49,511 bases of DNA from Nevskia soli DSM 19509 (GCF_000711955.1 NZ_JONR01000038.1:1-49511); one strand, 5' to 3'; shown: positions 1 to 8,626, numbered from the stretch's first letter. The notes: generated from the sequence alone by a model not told the origin. Made by a program: numbers and translations.

Positions 1-527
1 ACGATCACCGGGCAGCCGGCCGCGATGGCCGGGCCCACCTGGTGCGTGATCAGGTTGAGCGGATGATTGAAGGCCGAGAGCGCCACCACCACGCCGATCG
101 GCTCCAGTTGCGTGAAGGCCAGGCGGTTGGCGCTGGAGGCGCCCACGTTCATCGGGATCACCTCACCCTGCTGCGTGCGCAGGTGCTCGATGGCGATGCG
201 TACCGAGTCGATGGCCCGCGCCACTTCCACCTTCGAATCCACCAGCGGCTTGCCGCCCTCGCGCGCCGCCTCGATCGCCAGGTACTCGGCCCGCGCCTTC
301 ATCATGCTGGCGGTGCCCTCGAGGATGGATATGCGCTTGGCCAGCGGCAGCCAGGCATCGCGGTTGCGGTAGAGCTTGTGCGCCGTCGCCAGCGCATGCT
401 CGATAGTCGCGGCATCCGCCGTCGCCACCGTGGCGATGGGCTTGCGGTCGAACGGCGCCAGCACCGTCACATCCGGCGAAGCGCTCTTCGCACCCGGGAC
501 CTTCAAGGCATACCGTTCCGTGGCCAT
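1..527 (-). CDS. aldehyde dehydrogenase family protein, N-terminal part (runs off the left edge)
   Basis: The reverse strand is open from an ATG at 527 to the window edge and gives about 175 residues typical of the N-terminal NAD-binding half of an aldehyde dehydrogenase. It contains a segment reading VVVALSAFNHPLNL, the usual 'P.G.....FN.P' cofactor-binding region, and then a GPAIAAGCPVI stretch. The catalytic cysteine and glutamate lie beyond the edge. AAGGA sits about 9 nt before the start. The family oxidises aldehydes to acids with NAD(P)+. The gene is divergent from the acetylene hydratase-like gene and has higher G+C than the cargo to its right. A role in oxidising acetaldehyde made by that enzyme is possible but is inference only. 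The frame and family are clear; the substrate is unknown. Confidence 0.88.
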   Translation of the reverse strand, partial: MATERYALKVPGAKSASPDVTVLAPFDRKPIATVATADAATIEHALATAHKLYRNRDAWLPLAKRISILEGTASMMKARAEYLAIEAAREGGKPLVDSKVEVARAIDSVRIAIEHLRTQQGEVIPMNVGASSANRLAFTQLEPIGVVVALSAFNHPLNLITHQVGPAIAAGCPVI

Positions 528-1014
528 CGCGCGTCCTTGGTTCTGGAGGGGAGGCTTCCGACTCTAGTAGCCGCACCGCCGCACTGCAAGCCCGCGATGC
601 GGGTGGCGATTCCACCAGGGTCATCGCTTGAGGAAATTCGACAGTGCGTTGTCCCTGAAATTCCTTCGAGCAGTCAACCCTCGCTGCCACCCTGCGCGCA
701 GCGAAGGATCTGGCCCAAGCGGGTAGCCGGATTCCCTGCTGCGCCCAGGATGATAACGCGGGAAGGTTCGCCTGATTCCCTCAGCCACAAAAAAAGTGGC
801 ACCCGCCGCCTCCCGTGTAAGCCGACATATAAATACGGTAGATACACTTAATCGACAGAAACGATTGGAGTTATGCACCTTTCGCTCCTAGGATCATACT
901 CAGAACTAATGCCCTGAGTCCCTCCTGGACTCGGATAGAGACGATTCGCCGTCTACGAACGCCCCGAAAGCGTCGTAATCGATCGCGTAACGCCAATCGT
1001 GGAGGAGTGGGACA
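528..1014. promoter_or_regulatory. divergent intergenic region with repeated motif ATCGACAGAAACGATTGGA
   Basis: No gene is supported in these 487 nt between the divergent aldehyde dehydrogenase and acetylene hydratase-like genes. At 851-869 lies a 19-nt sequence that recurs exactly upstream of the haloalkane dehalogenase gene (10574-10592). It contains ATCG-N7-CGAT, which fits the T-N11-A form of LysR-type boxes. TTGGAG (865-870) is followed 18 nt later by TAGGAT (889-894), a plausible -35/-10 pair. GCCAC-A7-GTGGC at 784-800 is a small hairpin of unclear role. GGAGGA at 1001-1006 is the ribosome binding site of the next gene. The repeat is seen; the regulatory reading is inference. Confidence 0.5.
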
Positions 1015-3252
1015 ATGGAAACCAAGCGGGTAAGCTGCAAGGCGTGCGACATCATGTGCAACGTCCTTGCCGATGTCGACGACGGCCGTATAGTGCGGAT
1101 CCACCGCGATCCTAACCATCCCGTGACGCCGCAGGCGCTCTGCAACAAGGGCTCGCTGTTCTCGGACACCGTATACCACAAGGATCGACTGATGTACCCG
1201 CTGAAGCGGGTCGGCGAGCGCGGCGAAGGCAAGTGGGAGCAGGTGAGTTGGGAGGAGGCGCTCGACGGCGTTGCCGTCGCGCTGAAGGGGATCGTTGCCA
1301 AGCACGGCCCGGAATCGGTGATGACCACTGCCGGCGCCATCGTGCCGATCGACATCGTGCGCCGCTTCACCAACCTGCTCGGCAGCCCCAATTTCACCAT
1401 GGGTGCTTATGTTTGCTTGGGCAACACCACAGGCCCGAACAAAGCCACCTACGGCTGGATGCCGTTCCCAGACTGGTGGCGTACCAAGTGCATCGTGCTG
1501 ATGGGGCACGACCCGCAGCCGAATAAATGGACCTCGGAGTTCCTGTGGCTGCGCGAGGCATTGAAGCGCGGCGCCAAGCTAATCGTGGTCGATCCGCGTG
1601 TCAACTTCCACGCCAAGCGCGCGGACATGCACCTGCGCATCCGCCCGGGGACGGATTCCGCCCTGATGCTCGGCTGGATCCACGTCATCATCAACGAAGG
1701 GCTCTACGACAAGGCATTTGTAGAGAAGTACACCCATGGCTTCGAGGAGTTGAAGTCCCGCGTGCAGGAGTACACGCCGGAGAAGGTCTCCGAGCTTACC
1801 TGGATCCCGGCGGAGCAGATCGTGGCGAGCGCCCGGATGTACGCCACCAGCGGCCCGGCAATCATTCCCTGGACCCCGGTTACCGACAAGCACGCCAACA
1901 GCACCCACTCGATACGCTGCTACGCCATACTGCGTGCAATCTGCGGCAACCTGGATGTGCCGGGTGGCGAGATCTTCATGCACTTCAATCCGAACGTGGT
2001 TGTCGAGAACGAAGTGCATCTGACCCACATGCTATCCAAGGAACAGATGGACAAGCAGCTGGGCCAGGATCGCTTCAAGGTCCTGAGCTACGACATGTGG
2101 CGCGAGCTAGACCCGCATACCGAGCGCGTCATGGGCAAGAAGTGGGCGAACCAGATCGCTTCAGGTTCGTTGGCGCACCCTGCCGACGTCTGGACGGCGA
2201 TGGAAACAGGCCAGCCCTACCCGGTGAAGGCGCTGCTGGCGGTGGGCGCGAACACGCTTGGCGGATATACCAACATTGAGCACATCTTCAAGGGTCTCAT
2301 GAATTGCGATCTGATCGTAGCGCACGAGATCTTTATGACGCCGACGGCACAGCTCGCCGACTACGTGTTTCCCTCGACCACCTGGGCAGAGAAGTACAGC
2401 CTCCATAATCACTGGGACTGGCACAACATCCTGATGGCCGGCGATAAGGCGGTCGACGCGCCTGCCGAGTGCCGCGACGAATACCACTTCTGGCGCGAGC
2501 TGGCGGTGCGCATGGGACAGGAAGCGCACTGGCCCTGGAAGACCTCGAAGGAATTCTTCGACTGGCGCCTTGAGCCGATGGGCAAGACTTTTGACGAGTT
2601 TCTCGCCGCCGGCGGTGTCGACTTCCCGGATCCCCAGTTCAAGAAGTACGAAAAGGTTGGTTTCGGCACTCCCACCGGAAAGGTTGAGCTGTACTCAACC
2701 CTGTTCGAGAAATACGGCTACGACCCGCTGCCCGCCTACGTCGAGCAGGCGTGCACCTCGGTCAGTGCTTCCGAGGAAATCAAGAAGGAATACCCCTTGA
2801 CCTTCTTCGTAGGCGGCCGCAGCGAGCCCTACTTCCAGTCGCAGGGGCGACAGATCCACTCCCTGCGCAGCCTGTGCCCGGATCCGGCGATTGAGCTGTA
2901 CCCCGAAACGGCCTATGACCTTGGCTTCGAGGATGGCGACTGGGTTTATCTGGAGACCCCGCAAGGCCGGATCAAGGGCAAGATCCGTATGAGCGACGAT
3001 GCGCATCCCAACGTCGTCCGGGTGCCCTACATGTGGTGGTTCCCCGAGCAGCAGGCCTACCTGCCGAACCTTTCGGGACAGTTCCAGTCTCACGACGGCA
3101 TGATTCTGCCCGATTCTGATGAATTCGCCGATCGTGAGCAGGGTGTTCCGACTATGGGGGGGCTACTCTGCAAGATCTACCGCGTACCGGCGGATGAAGC
3201 GCGAAGCAATACTAGCGGGATTATTGACGAGGTTCCGATGGTGGCCAAGTAG
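1015..3252 (+). CDS. acetylene hydratase-like tungsten/molybdenum bis-MGD enzyme
   Basis: A 745-residue protein of the DMSO reductase superfamily, close to the roughly 730 residues of Pelobacter acetylenicus acetylene hydratase, which adds water to acetylene to give acetaldehyde without net redox change. A [4Fe-4S] set is visible at C8, C11, C15 and C43. D12 directly follows C11, as the catalytic Asp13 follows Cys12 in acetylene hydratase. C134 lies where the metal ligand Cys141 is expected. I13, W172 and W286 match the hydrophobic ring residues Ile14, Trp179 and Trp293, with offsets of 1 for the first and 7 for the others. A segment MTPTAQLADYV and a C-terminal molybdopterin dinucleotide-binding domain (from about residue 600) are also present. 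There is no signal peptide, so it is probably cytoplasmic. GGAGGA lies 9 nt before the start. moaD and moaC follow. The family is firm; the substrate could be another alkyne or alkene. Confidence 0.85.
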   Translation: METKRVSCKACDIMCNVLADVDDGRIVRIHRDPNHPVTPQALCNKGSLFSDTVYHKDRLMYPLKRVGERGEGKWEQVSWEEALDGVAVALKGIVAKHGPESVMTTAGAIVPIDIVRRFTNLLGSPNFTMGAYVCLGNTTGPNKATYGWMPFPDWWRTKCIVLMGHDPQPNKWTSEFLWLREALKRGAKLIVVDPRVNFHAKRADMHLRIRPGTDSALMLGWIHVIINEGLYDKAFVEKYTHGFEELKSRVQEYTPEKVSELTWIPAEQIVASARMYATSGPAIIPWTPVTDKHANSTHSIRCYAILRAICGNLDVPGGEIFMHFNPNVVVENEVHLTHMLSKEQMDKQLGQDRFKVLSYDMWRELDPHTERVMGKKWANQIASGSLAHPADVWTAMETGQPYPVKALLAVGANTLGGYTNIEHIFKGLMNCDLIVAHEIFMTPTAQLADYVFPSTTWAEKYSLHNHWDWHNILMAGDKAVDAPAECRDEYHFWRELAVRMGQEAHWPWKTSKEFFDWRLEPMGKTFDEFLAAGGVDFPDPQFKKYEKVGFGTPTGKVELYSTLFEKYGYDPLPAYVEQACTSVSASEEIKKEYPLTFFVGGRSEPYFQSQGRQIHSLRSLCPDPAIELYPETAYDLGFEDGDWVYLETPQGRIKGKIRMSDDAHPNVVRVPYMWWFPEQQAYLPNLSGQFQSHDGMILPDSDEFADREQGVPTMGGLLCKIYRVPADEARSNTSGIIDEVPMVAK

Positions 3253-3274
3253 CCGCTCCGCTCGCGACGATTGT

Positions 3275-3300
3275 GCAGGCGTGGCCTTGGCCACGCCTGC
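3275..3300 (+). terminator. intercistronic hairpin, possible attenuator
   Basis: GCAGGCGTGGCC-TT-GGCCACGCCTGC is a perfect inverted repeat placed 22 nt after the acetylene hydratase-like stop codon and 40 nt before moaD. No T-run follows, so it may act as an mRNA-stabilising or partial termination structure that sets unequal expression of the enzyme and the cofactor genes. The structure is seen; the function is inferred. Confidence 0.45.
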
Positions 3301-3339
3301 CACACCGCTTGTCCCGTAGCGCAGCTTTCAGAAATTACG

Positions 3340-3585
3340 ATGAACCTCTTCGTGGAATGCATGGGCGCGTCAATCCGCTGGTGCGGAGCCGACAGCCTAA
3401 AGCTGGACATGCCAGCAGGAACGACGGTCAGCGACGTACTGCACGAGCTTTCTGAGAGGTATCCGGAATTAGGAAGTCGTCGTTCGACCATCGCGGTTGC
3501 TATTGGTGACGAAATTATCCCGCTGGCGCGTGAAGTCCGAAATGGCGAGACACTGGCGTTGATCCCACCGGTTAGCGGCGGCTGA
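3340..3585 (+). CDS. moaD: MoaD/ThiS-like sulfur carrier protein
   Basis: An 81-residue ubiquitin-fold protein ending in Gly-Gly, the C-terminus that MoeB-type enzymes adenylate and thiocarboxylate so that sulfur can be passed to precursor Z during molybdopterin synthesis. The MoaD signature is visible as a hydrophobic core, then 'TTVSDVLHELSERYPEL', and a C-terminal 'IPPVSGG'. The ATG at 3340 gives the normal family length; longer in-frame starts (for example 3271) would add a tail over the preceding hairpin. No moaE is adjacent, so it must work with a chromosomal MoaE or serve as a specialised carrier. Its place between the hydratase and moaC points to pterin cofactor supply for that enzyme. 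Confidence 0.85.
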   Translation: MNLFVECMGASIRWCGADSLKLDMPAGTTVSDVLHELSERYPELGSRRSTIAVAIGDEIIPLAREVRNGETLALIPPVSGG

Positions 3586-3643
3586 GCCGGTACACACATC
3601 GTGGCGGGCAAAGAGTTGATTGCCCATTCAGCGGAAAACAATC

Positions 3644-4099
3644 ATGAGAGACGTCTCCGAAAAGCAAGTCACCTTTAGGGTGGCCCGGGCCACGGCCTCG
3701 CTCGAGATGCCGGCCGCGGTGCTTGAAAGGTTGCGTGCGCGTAATTTGGACAAGGGCGATGCACTCGAAATCGCCCGAGCAGCCTCGGTACTCGCAGCTA
3801 AGAGGACCTGGGAACTGTTGCCGCTTTGCCACCCGTTACCTCTTGAGCGCTACGACGTCCAGTACACCTTCAATGAGAAGGGTGTGACCGTTACGGTCGA
3901 GGCGGCCACACATTCCCGCACCGGAGTTGAAATGGAGGCTCTGACGGGAGTCAGTATCTGCGTATTGACCCTGTATGACATGCTCAAGCCCCACGCCGGA
4001 ACCGATCTAGTGATCCGCGAGATCCTGCTACTGCACAAGACAGGTGGCAAGTCGGATTTCGTCCGTGGCAGGACGGGCCCGAGAGTTGAATGCAAGTGA
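3644..4099 (+). CDS. moaC: cyclic pyranopterin monophosphate synthase MoaC
   Basis: A 151-residue MoaC, slightly shorter than the E. coli enzyme of about 161 residues. MoaC turns 3',8-cyclo-7,8-dihydro-GTP, made by MoaA, into cyclic pyranopterin monophosphate. Family motifs are clear: the start MRDVSEKQVT, AAKRTWELLPLCHPLPLE with the conserved His63 in CHP, MEALTGVS, YDMLK with the catalytic Asp-x-x-Lys pair, and a C-terminal GGKS. The ATG at 3644 was chosen over the in-frame one at 3620 because MoaC proteins start at this point. It lies 58 nt after moaD. A lone moaC and moaD copy beside a pterin enzyme suggests added cofactor capacity moved together with the enzyme; moaA, moaB and moaE are not here. 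Confidence 0.93.
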   Translation: MRDVSEKQVTFRVARATASLEMPAAVLERLRARNLDKGDALEIARAASVLAAKRTWELLPLCHPLPLERYDVQYTFNEKGVTVTVEAATHSRTGVEMEALTGVSICVLTLYDMLKPHAGTDLVIREILLLHKTGGKSDFVRGRTGPRVECK

Positions 4100-4452
4100 T
4101 GTGCCTGTGGCGAAGGTAGCAAACCGGACATTCGTGATGACTTTTTTGGACGAGGCTCTGCAGTCCTACATGAGGATGGTAGTTGCCCTCGCCGGCGAGC
4201 GGATCGAGATAGGGGGTACGTTCGGGATTCTTCTGCGCGGGACTTAGAGACGACCTATTCCGAACACAAGCGCATTCGGTTCCAGCGCGAATGCAATTCC
4301 AAATTGGAATTCGATGCGCGATTGATGTGCAGTTGCGCCCGTCTGAGAGGCTTGCCAGGTGCAGCGGCCGTACTGTGGAGGCTCACGGCCCATACCGAAG
4401 TATTGGAAGTCCATTCGAGTGGCTTGCAAGGCGCAGATGTCTTTGTATTTAG
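4100..4452. other. intergenic stretch with no supported gene
   Basis: This space separates moaC from the convergent ClC gene. A 48-codon frame from a GTG at 4101 to 4247 is open, but it matches no family I know and has no ribosome binding site of its own. It could be a decayed remnant. No strong terminator with a T-run was seen. Confidence 0.4.
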
Positions 4453-5811
4453 CTAGGCTCTCGAAGACTGCGCCACAGCACCAGATCCTAGCAAGAAAGG
4501 TATTGCCAGCGTACGATACACTTGCTGCTTGCAGATGAGTCGCGAAACACCTAGGGCGATGAACGAAGTGGCCAGCATCGGCAGGATGAACGCGTGGTCG
4601 TCGACCATTTCCATCACGATCACCGCACCGGTGAGGGGCGACTGCGTCACGCCAGTGAAGTAAGAAACCATACCCAGAACCACCATAGCCTGCACCGGCA
4701 CCTGTGGCACCAACGCGGCGAGATCCGCACCAACTCCTGCGCCGATCGCCAGCGTAGGGGCGAAAACTCCCCCAGGTGTTCCGGTGAAATACGAGGCTAG
4801 GGTGGCTGCTGACTTAAACAATGGGAACCAGGAGCCAGGATCCGATTTTCCGGTGAGCAGCCCATGGGCTTGGTCATAACCTGTGCCGTAAGTGACGCCC
4901 TGTGACAGTAGTCCCAGGGCGGCTACCACCAACCCGAGGCAGAAAGCCAATAACAAAGGGCGACGCTCAGCCAGACCGCCCAGACGCCGACCGCCGCTAA
5001 TCCAAATCTTGGAGAAGAAGCCCCCGGCGAGCCCCCCGCAAATGCCGCATAACGGCACGCCTAACCAGGCCGCTGGCGTGGGCAAATGCGCGTCAGCGAC
5101 ACCGAAATAGGTGTAGTTGCCAAGCAGAGCGGTGCTGACCATGCCGGCCAGAACGACGGCTGTAAGCAGGGTGCCGGTGCTGCGCTCCTCGAAAGAGCGA
5201 GCCATTTCCTCCACCACGAAAACAATGCCGGCAATCGGAGTGTTGAAGGCCGCAGCTAGCCCGGCCGCGCTACCTGCCAGCACAAGGGAGCGTCGTAGAT
5301 AGTTATAGGGAAAGCGCGCCAATCGACCCAGCGCGTCCATCATCGAGGCGCCAATGTGCACGGTCGGCCCCTCGCGGCCGACCGAGGCGCCCCCAAGCAG
5401 GGCCAATACGGTGAATCCGATCTTGGCCGCGGCAATTTGCAGCGATAGAAGGTGCGAGCGGTCCGCTGCCTGCACTAGTTCTAGTGCAGCAATGGCCTGG
5501 GGGATACCACTCCCGCGGGATGCAGGCGCAAAACGGCGCGTCGCCCAAACCACCAGGGCAAAGCTCAAAGGGCTCAGTAGTGCTGACTGCAGAGGCCAAC
5601 GCGCGACGAGCAGGGCGTGGATGTGAATCGCCCAATCGCAGGCGGCTGCAAAGCCGGTCGCTACTAGGCCGATCGCGATTGCGCCCACCCAGAAAACCAT
5701 GCGTGTCCGCCAATGGCGTAGCATCGCCGGACGCCTCAGACGTCCGCTCCAAACTCCAATCTTCGAGTATTGAAGCCGACGCTCCTCGGGCCACCGCGAG
5801 CGCCATGTCAT
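4453..5811 (-). CDS. ClC-family chloride/proton antiporter
   Basis: A 452-residue polytopic inner-membrane protein with all ClC signatures: GSGIP at residues 100-104, GREGP at 145-149, AAFNTPIAGIVFVVEE near 188-202, and GGVFAP in the C-terminal half. E147 and E202 are 55 residues apart, exactly like the gating Glu148 and proton Glu203 of E. coli ClC-ec1, so this is expected to be a 2Cl-/H+ exchanger rather than a channel. No cytoplasmic CBS domains are present. The ATG at 5811 clears the upstream gene by 25 nt; longer in-frame starts would overlap that gene. It shares strand and close spacing with the next two genes, forming a probable three-gene unit. Beside a haloalkane dehalogenase, chloride and acid export is a sensible inferred role. 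Confidence 0.9.
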   Translation of the reverse strand: MTWRSRWPEERRLQYSKIGVWSGRLRRPAMLRHWRTRMVFWVGAIAIGLVATGFAAACDWAIHIHALLVARWPLQSALLSPLSFALVVWATRRFAPASRGSGIPQAIAALELVQAADRSHLLSLQIAAAKIGFTVLALLGGASVGREGPTVHIGASMMDALGRLARFPYNYLRRSLVLAGSAAGLAAAFNTPIAGIVFVVEEMARSFEERSTGTLLTAVVLAGMVSTALLGNYTYFGVADAHLPTPAAWLGVPLCGICGGLAGGFFSKIWISGGRRLGGLAERRPLLLAFCLGLVVAALGLLSQGVTYGTGYDQAHGLLTGKSDPGSWFPLFKSAATLASYFTGTPGGVFAPTLAIGAGVGADLAALVPQVPVQAMVVLGMVSYFTGVTQSPLTGAVIVMEMVDDHAFILPMLATSFIALGVSRLICKQQVYRTLAIPFLLGSGAVAQSSRA

Positions 5812-5836
5812 CGACTTGGCGTTTCCATCGATACGG

Positions 5837-6547
5837 CTAATATGCCGCCGTAAAGCGGCGCTGAATGTGCCGTGGCTGCTCGATTTCATCCAGCATCGCA
5901 ACAGCATAGTCCTCGAAGGAGATCTTGCTGTGGCCTTGAGCATCGACCAGGAGTTGGTCTCCGCCTATCCTGAACCGGCCGGTTCGCTCGCCAGCGGCGA
6001 TCGAGCCGGGTGGGCTGAAGTAAGTCCAGTTGCGGTTAGAGGTGCGGTAGAGGTTCAAGGCCTCGCGATGGGCAAGTACAGCTAGCTTGAAATCCGCCGG
6101 AATGCCGATGGATGACAGCATTGCCGAAAAATCGGGGGAGTCGACCACCTGCTTGCCCGGCGACAACTCCAGGCTGCCCATGCCACCGACCACCAGTAGG
6201 CGCAGGGCCGGATAGCTCTCCAGCGTATGAATCAGCGATTTTGCTGCCGCTACATAACTGCTGGCTTCGCGTATTGCCTCGGCGATGGCGGCTTCGAAGC
6301 CCTCGGAGGCCCGACCTGGTCCGAACGCACTGACTACTACGTCGATACCCTTTAAGGCCTCAATAAGGCTGTCCGTGTCGAGCACGTTTGCGCTTCGCCA
6401 TTGGAACGAGGCGGCGTTGACGCCCATATCCGACGGAGTGGTGTGAGGGTCACGAGTCAGGGCTGTTACATCGTGTCCCCGGCGAACGGCTTCTGCCAGG
6501 ACTCGGCGGCCGATTAAGCCACGCGCCCCGATGATTCCAATGTTCAT
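5837..6547 (-). CDS. NAD(P)-binding Rossmann (atypical SDR) reductase
   Basis: A 236-residue protein starting MNIGIIGARGLIGRRVL, a GxxGxxG dinucleotide-binding fingerprint in the first strand-turn-helix. An ADVVVSAFGPG-type segment (read here as IDVVVSAFGPG) follows near residue 70. It belongs with the YwnB/NmrA-like atypical short-chain dehydrogenases, many of which are flavin or quinone reductases or stress proteins. No classical YxxxK pair is obvious. It is second in the unit formed by the LigE-like transferase (6584-7279), this gene and the ClC gene, all leftward with short gaps. The substrate is unknown. Confidence 0.8.
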   Translation of the reverse strand: MNIGIIGARGLIGRRVLAEAVRRGHDVTALTRDPHTTPSDMGVNAASFQWRSANVLDTDSLIEALKGIDVVVSAFGPGRASEGFEAAIAEAIREASSYVAAAKSLIHTLESYPALRLLVVGGMGSLELSPGKQVVDSPDFSAMLSSIGIPADFKLAVLAHREALNLYRTSNRNWTYFSPPGSIAAGERTGRFRIGGDQLLVDAQGHSKISFEDYAVAMLDEIEQPRHIQRRFTAAY

Positions 6548-6583
6548 GCAAACGTTTCCTTGGTTATCTGGGAGTTAGGCCGA

Positions 6584-7279
6584 TCAGCAGTCGCATTCGA
6601 TGCAGGGTGCGCTGCGCGCGAAGCCATCGAACGCATTGAGTAGACGCTCACGCCAAGCGTAGACGACATCGCCGACTTCGAGCAGCTTCGCGCCGCTGCA
6701 GCAACGAGCCCACATCAGTACACCAAAAACGCTGTAGTCGGCATAGGCGGGCGTTTCCCCGGAGAGGAACGGATGCTGTCGCAAAGTGCGCTGAAGAGGC
6801 GCTAGGCTCTGCCGTAGCCGCTGGATATTGCCGGCCTGATCGGCGGTAAGATTCTCCAGTGTCGTGCCGAAGCGCTTCTCCCGTGTCTCCCGGAAGTAGG
6901 CTTTGTCGTCGACGTGCAGGATGTTCCACACATCCAGCATAGTGATGCTCGCCACGAGCGGAATCAGCACGGTGTCGACCCAGCTATTGACGAAATGGGC
7001 CGAGGCGAGGGCAGCCGGAGATTCGAACAGGGGATGCTCCGGAAAAGCACGATCCAGATGCAACGCTATCTGCCAAGAGTCGCTTACCACCTGTTTGTCG
7101 TGCACCAGCACCGGAACCATGCCCTGTCCTGAGAAGGCGATCGAATCCTTCTGGCGGAAGCGCCAGGGCACATACACTGTTTGTAGTCCCTTGTGCGCAA
7201 GGGCCATGCGCGTCTTCCAGCAGTGCGGGCTGAACCGCAGATCCACATTCGCGCCGGCCAAATCATAGAGTTGGAGCAT
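6584..7279 (-). CDS. glutathione S-transferase, beta-etherase (LigE)-like
   Basis: A 231-residue glutathione transferase. The N-terminal thioredoxin-fold domain reads LYDLAG...SPHCWKTRMALAHKGL, resembling the 'SP..WRTK.ALxHKG' signature of LigE/LigF-type lignin beta-etherases and related fungal proteins. It is followed by the cis-proline motif MVPVL and the DSW glutathione-contact segment. The helical C-terminal domain spans about residues 85-215. An unusual cysteine-bearing end, PCIECDC, is visible. The ATG at 7279 was chosen because family members begin directly before the first beta strand; upstream in-frame codons lie in the divergent promoter. Glutathione-dependent ether or halide displacement would fit the neighbours, but the substrate is inferred. 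Confidence 0.84.
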   Translation of the reverse strand: MLQLYDLAGANVDLRFSPHCWKTRMALAHKGLQTVYVPWRFRQKDSIAFSGQGMVPVLVHDKQVVSDSWQIALHLDRAFPEHPLFESPAALASAHFVNSWVDTVLIPLVASITMLDVWNILHVDDKAYFRETREKRFGTTLENLTADQAGNIQRLRQSLAPLQRTLRQHPFLSGETPAYADYSVFGVLMWARCCSGAKLLEVGDVVYAWRERLLNAFDGFARSAPCIECDC

Positions 7280-7563
7280 GTTTTTATCATCGCCGTCCAC
7301 TGGGTTACTCCACAGAACTACGTCCGATACGGAAACGTACTGGATCGGACCTTGAGCTGGGAAATCATTTGTCTTTATGCGGTGGATCAATTGTTCTTAT
7401 ATGGATCGGAATACATGAGGCATAAGGCGCAATGATGTACGCCATACGCACAATCGATTGGAGTATTCTCCGACAACTCATCTAGGCTCGACCTACAACA
7501 ACCAAGCGGCGGTGCCATCCGCTGTGCTTGATACATCCAGGCAATCTGGAGGAGAGCTCTCAA
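7280..7563. promoter_or_regulatory. divergent promoter region of the GST and MDR genes
   Basis: These 284 nt separate the leftward GST unit from the rightward reductase gene. CAATCGATTGGAGTATTCTCC at about 7450-7470 holds the palindrome AATCGATT and the ATTGGAG element also seen in other intergenic regions here. TAGG follows about 19 nt later. GGAGGAG at 7548-7554 is the ribosome binding site for the 7564 start. The promoter assignment is inference. Confidence 0.4.
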
Positions 7564-8601
7564 ATGAAAGAAGGCACCGTGAACCGGCGAGTCATCGTCT
7601 CCGAACGGCCACGCTACGCAATCCCGACCGCCAACGTGTTCAGTGTCACCGAGTCCCCGGTGCCGAAGATCGGTGATCGGCAAGTGTTGATTCGGACCAC
7701 TTGGCTCGGCCTTGATCCCTATCTGTATGGAAGGGTGAAGCGGGTCTCGTCCCAATCGTCTCCGGTCCAACTCGGGCAGGTCATGGTAGGACCAACCGTC
7801 GGACGGGTTGTAGCTTCCCACCATCCCGCCTTCGCGGAAGGCGATCTCGTACAAGGGTTTTGGGGTTGGCAGGACTACTTCTTATCTGATGGCTCCCGCA
7901 TCATGAAGATCGATCCGGAGATCCCGCGACCTTCCTATGTCCTCGGCGCATTCGGCATTTCCGGGTTCGGCGCATATATAGCCATCAATGAATACCTCCG
8001 CGTACAGCCAGGTGAAGTCCTGACCTTCGGTGCGGCACTGGGTGGCCTTGGACAAATGATTGGACAGATCGGAAAAATGCGTGGAGCACACACCATTGGC
8101 GGTGCCGGCGGTCCGGAAAAATGCAAGTTCGCAGTCGAGGAACTCGGATTCGACGTTTGTCTGGACCGAAGGGCCGAGGATTTCCACGACCGCTGTCTGG
8201 AGGAGTTTGGCCGCGCGGGCGTTGACTGCTACGCCATGGCCGCTGGTGGCCGGGTATTCCGGGCAGCGCTCCCTAATTTCAACCTGAATGCCCGTATCGC
8301 CGTGTGCGGTCTGATGGCTTTCTACGGGATGGTCACACTGCCGAGCGGTCCCGACATGACCATGGCCGTATTCAACGAAATCAATCTTAAGCGTCTCTCG
8401 ATCAATGGCCTAGTCACCATGGACTGGATGGGCACACCGCTACACGATCAGTTCAAGAAAGACATGAAAGAGTGGATCCTCGGCGGTAAGATTCGCCCGG
8501 TCGAACACGTCGTCGACGGCTTGGAGAATGCGCCAGATGGGCTGCAGGGTCTTTTCGAGGGCCGAAACTTCGGAAAAGCTGTCGTCCGGGTGGCGGACTA
8601 A
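7564..8601 (+). CDS. NADP-dependent MDR-family oxidoreductase (CurA/PTGR-like)
   Basis: A 345-residue zinc-independent medium-chain reductase of the leukotriene B4 dehydrogenase/CurA type, enzymes that reduce activated carbon-carbon double bonds with NADPH. The N-terminal GroES-like domain contains LGLDPYLYGR, the family's 'DPYMRGRM' segment. The Rossmann region near residues 150-175 reads AALGGLGQMIGQIGK instead of the usual ASGAVG..VGQIAK. The C-terminal part carries the 'ENAPDGLQGLFEGRNFGKAVV' type ending. The ATG at 7564 sits 9 nt after GGAGGAG. A second copy of the family is encoded at 11604-12632. The two differ clearly, so they are probably not recent duplicates. Confidence 0.86.
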   Translation: MKEGTVNRRVIVSERPRYAIPTANVFSVTESPVPKIGDRQVLIRTTWLGLDPYLYGRVKRVSSQSSPVQLGQVMVGPTVGRVVASHHPAFAEGDLVQGFWGWQDYFLSDGSRIMKIDPEIPRPSYVLGAFGISGFGAYIAINEYLRVQPGEVLTFGAALGGLGQMIGQIGKMRGAHTIGGAGGPEKCKFAVEELGFDVCLDRRAEDFHDRCLEEFGRAGVDCYAMAAGGRVFRAALPNFNLNARIAVCGLMAFYGMVTLPSGPDMTMAVFNEINLKRLSINGLVTMDWMGTPLHDQFKKDMKEWILGGKIRPVEHVVDGLENAPDGLQGLFEGRNFGKAVVRVAD

Positions 8602-8626
8602 CTAGCCGACCGTGACTGGCGGGCGA

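Noticed and set aside
784..800. GCCAC-A7-GTGGC hairpin as a terminator for the left-edge gene
   Set aside because: It lies upstream, not downstream, of the leftward gene, and its 5-bp stem is too weak to claim function.
42..851. A long rightward open frame across the left edge
   Set aside because: It lies opposite the aldehyde dehydrogenase coding sequence, is rich in Arg and His as expected for an antisense shadow, and has no family motif.
4101..4247. A 48-codon frame directly after moaC
   Set aside because: No recognisable family, no ribosome binding site, and the sequence does not resemble MoaE or MoaB; listed only as intergenic.
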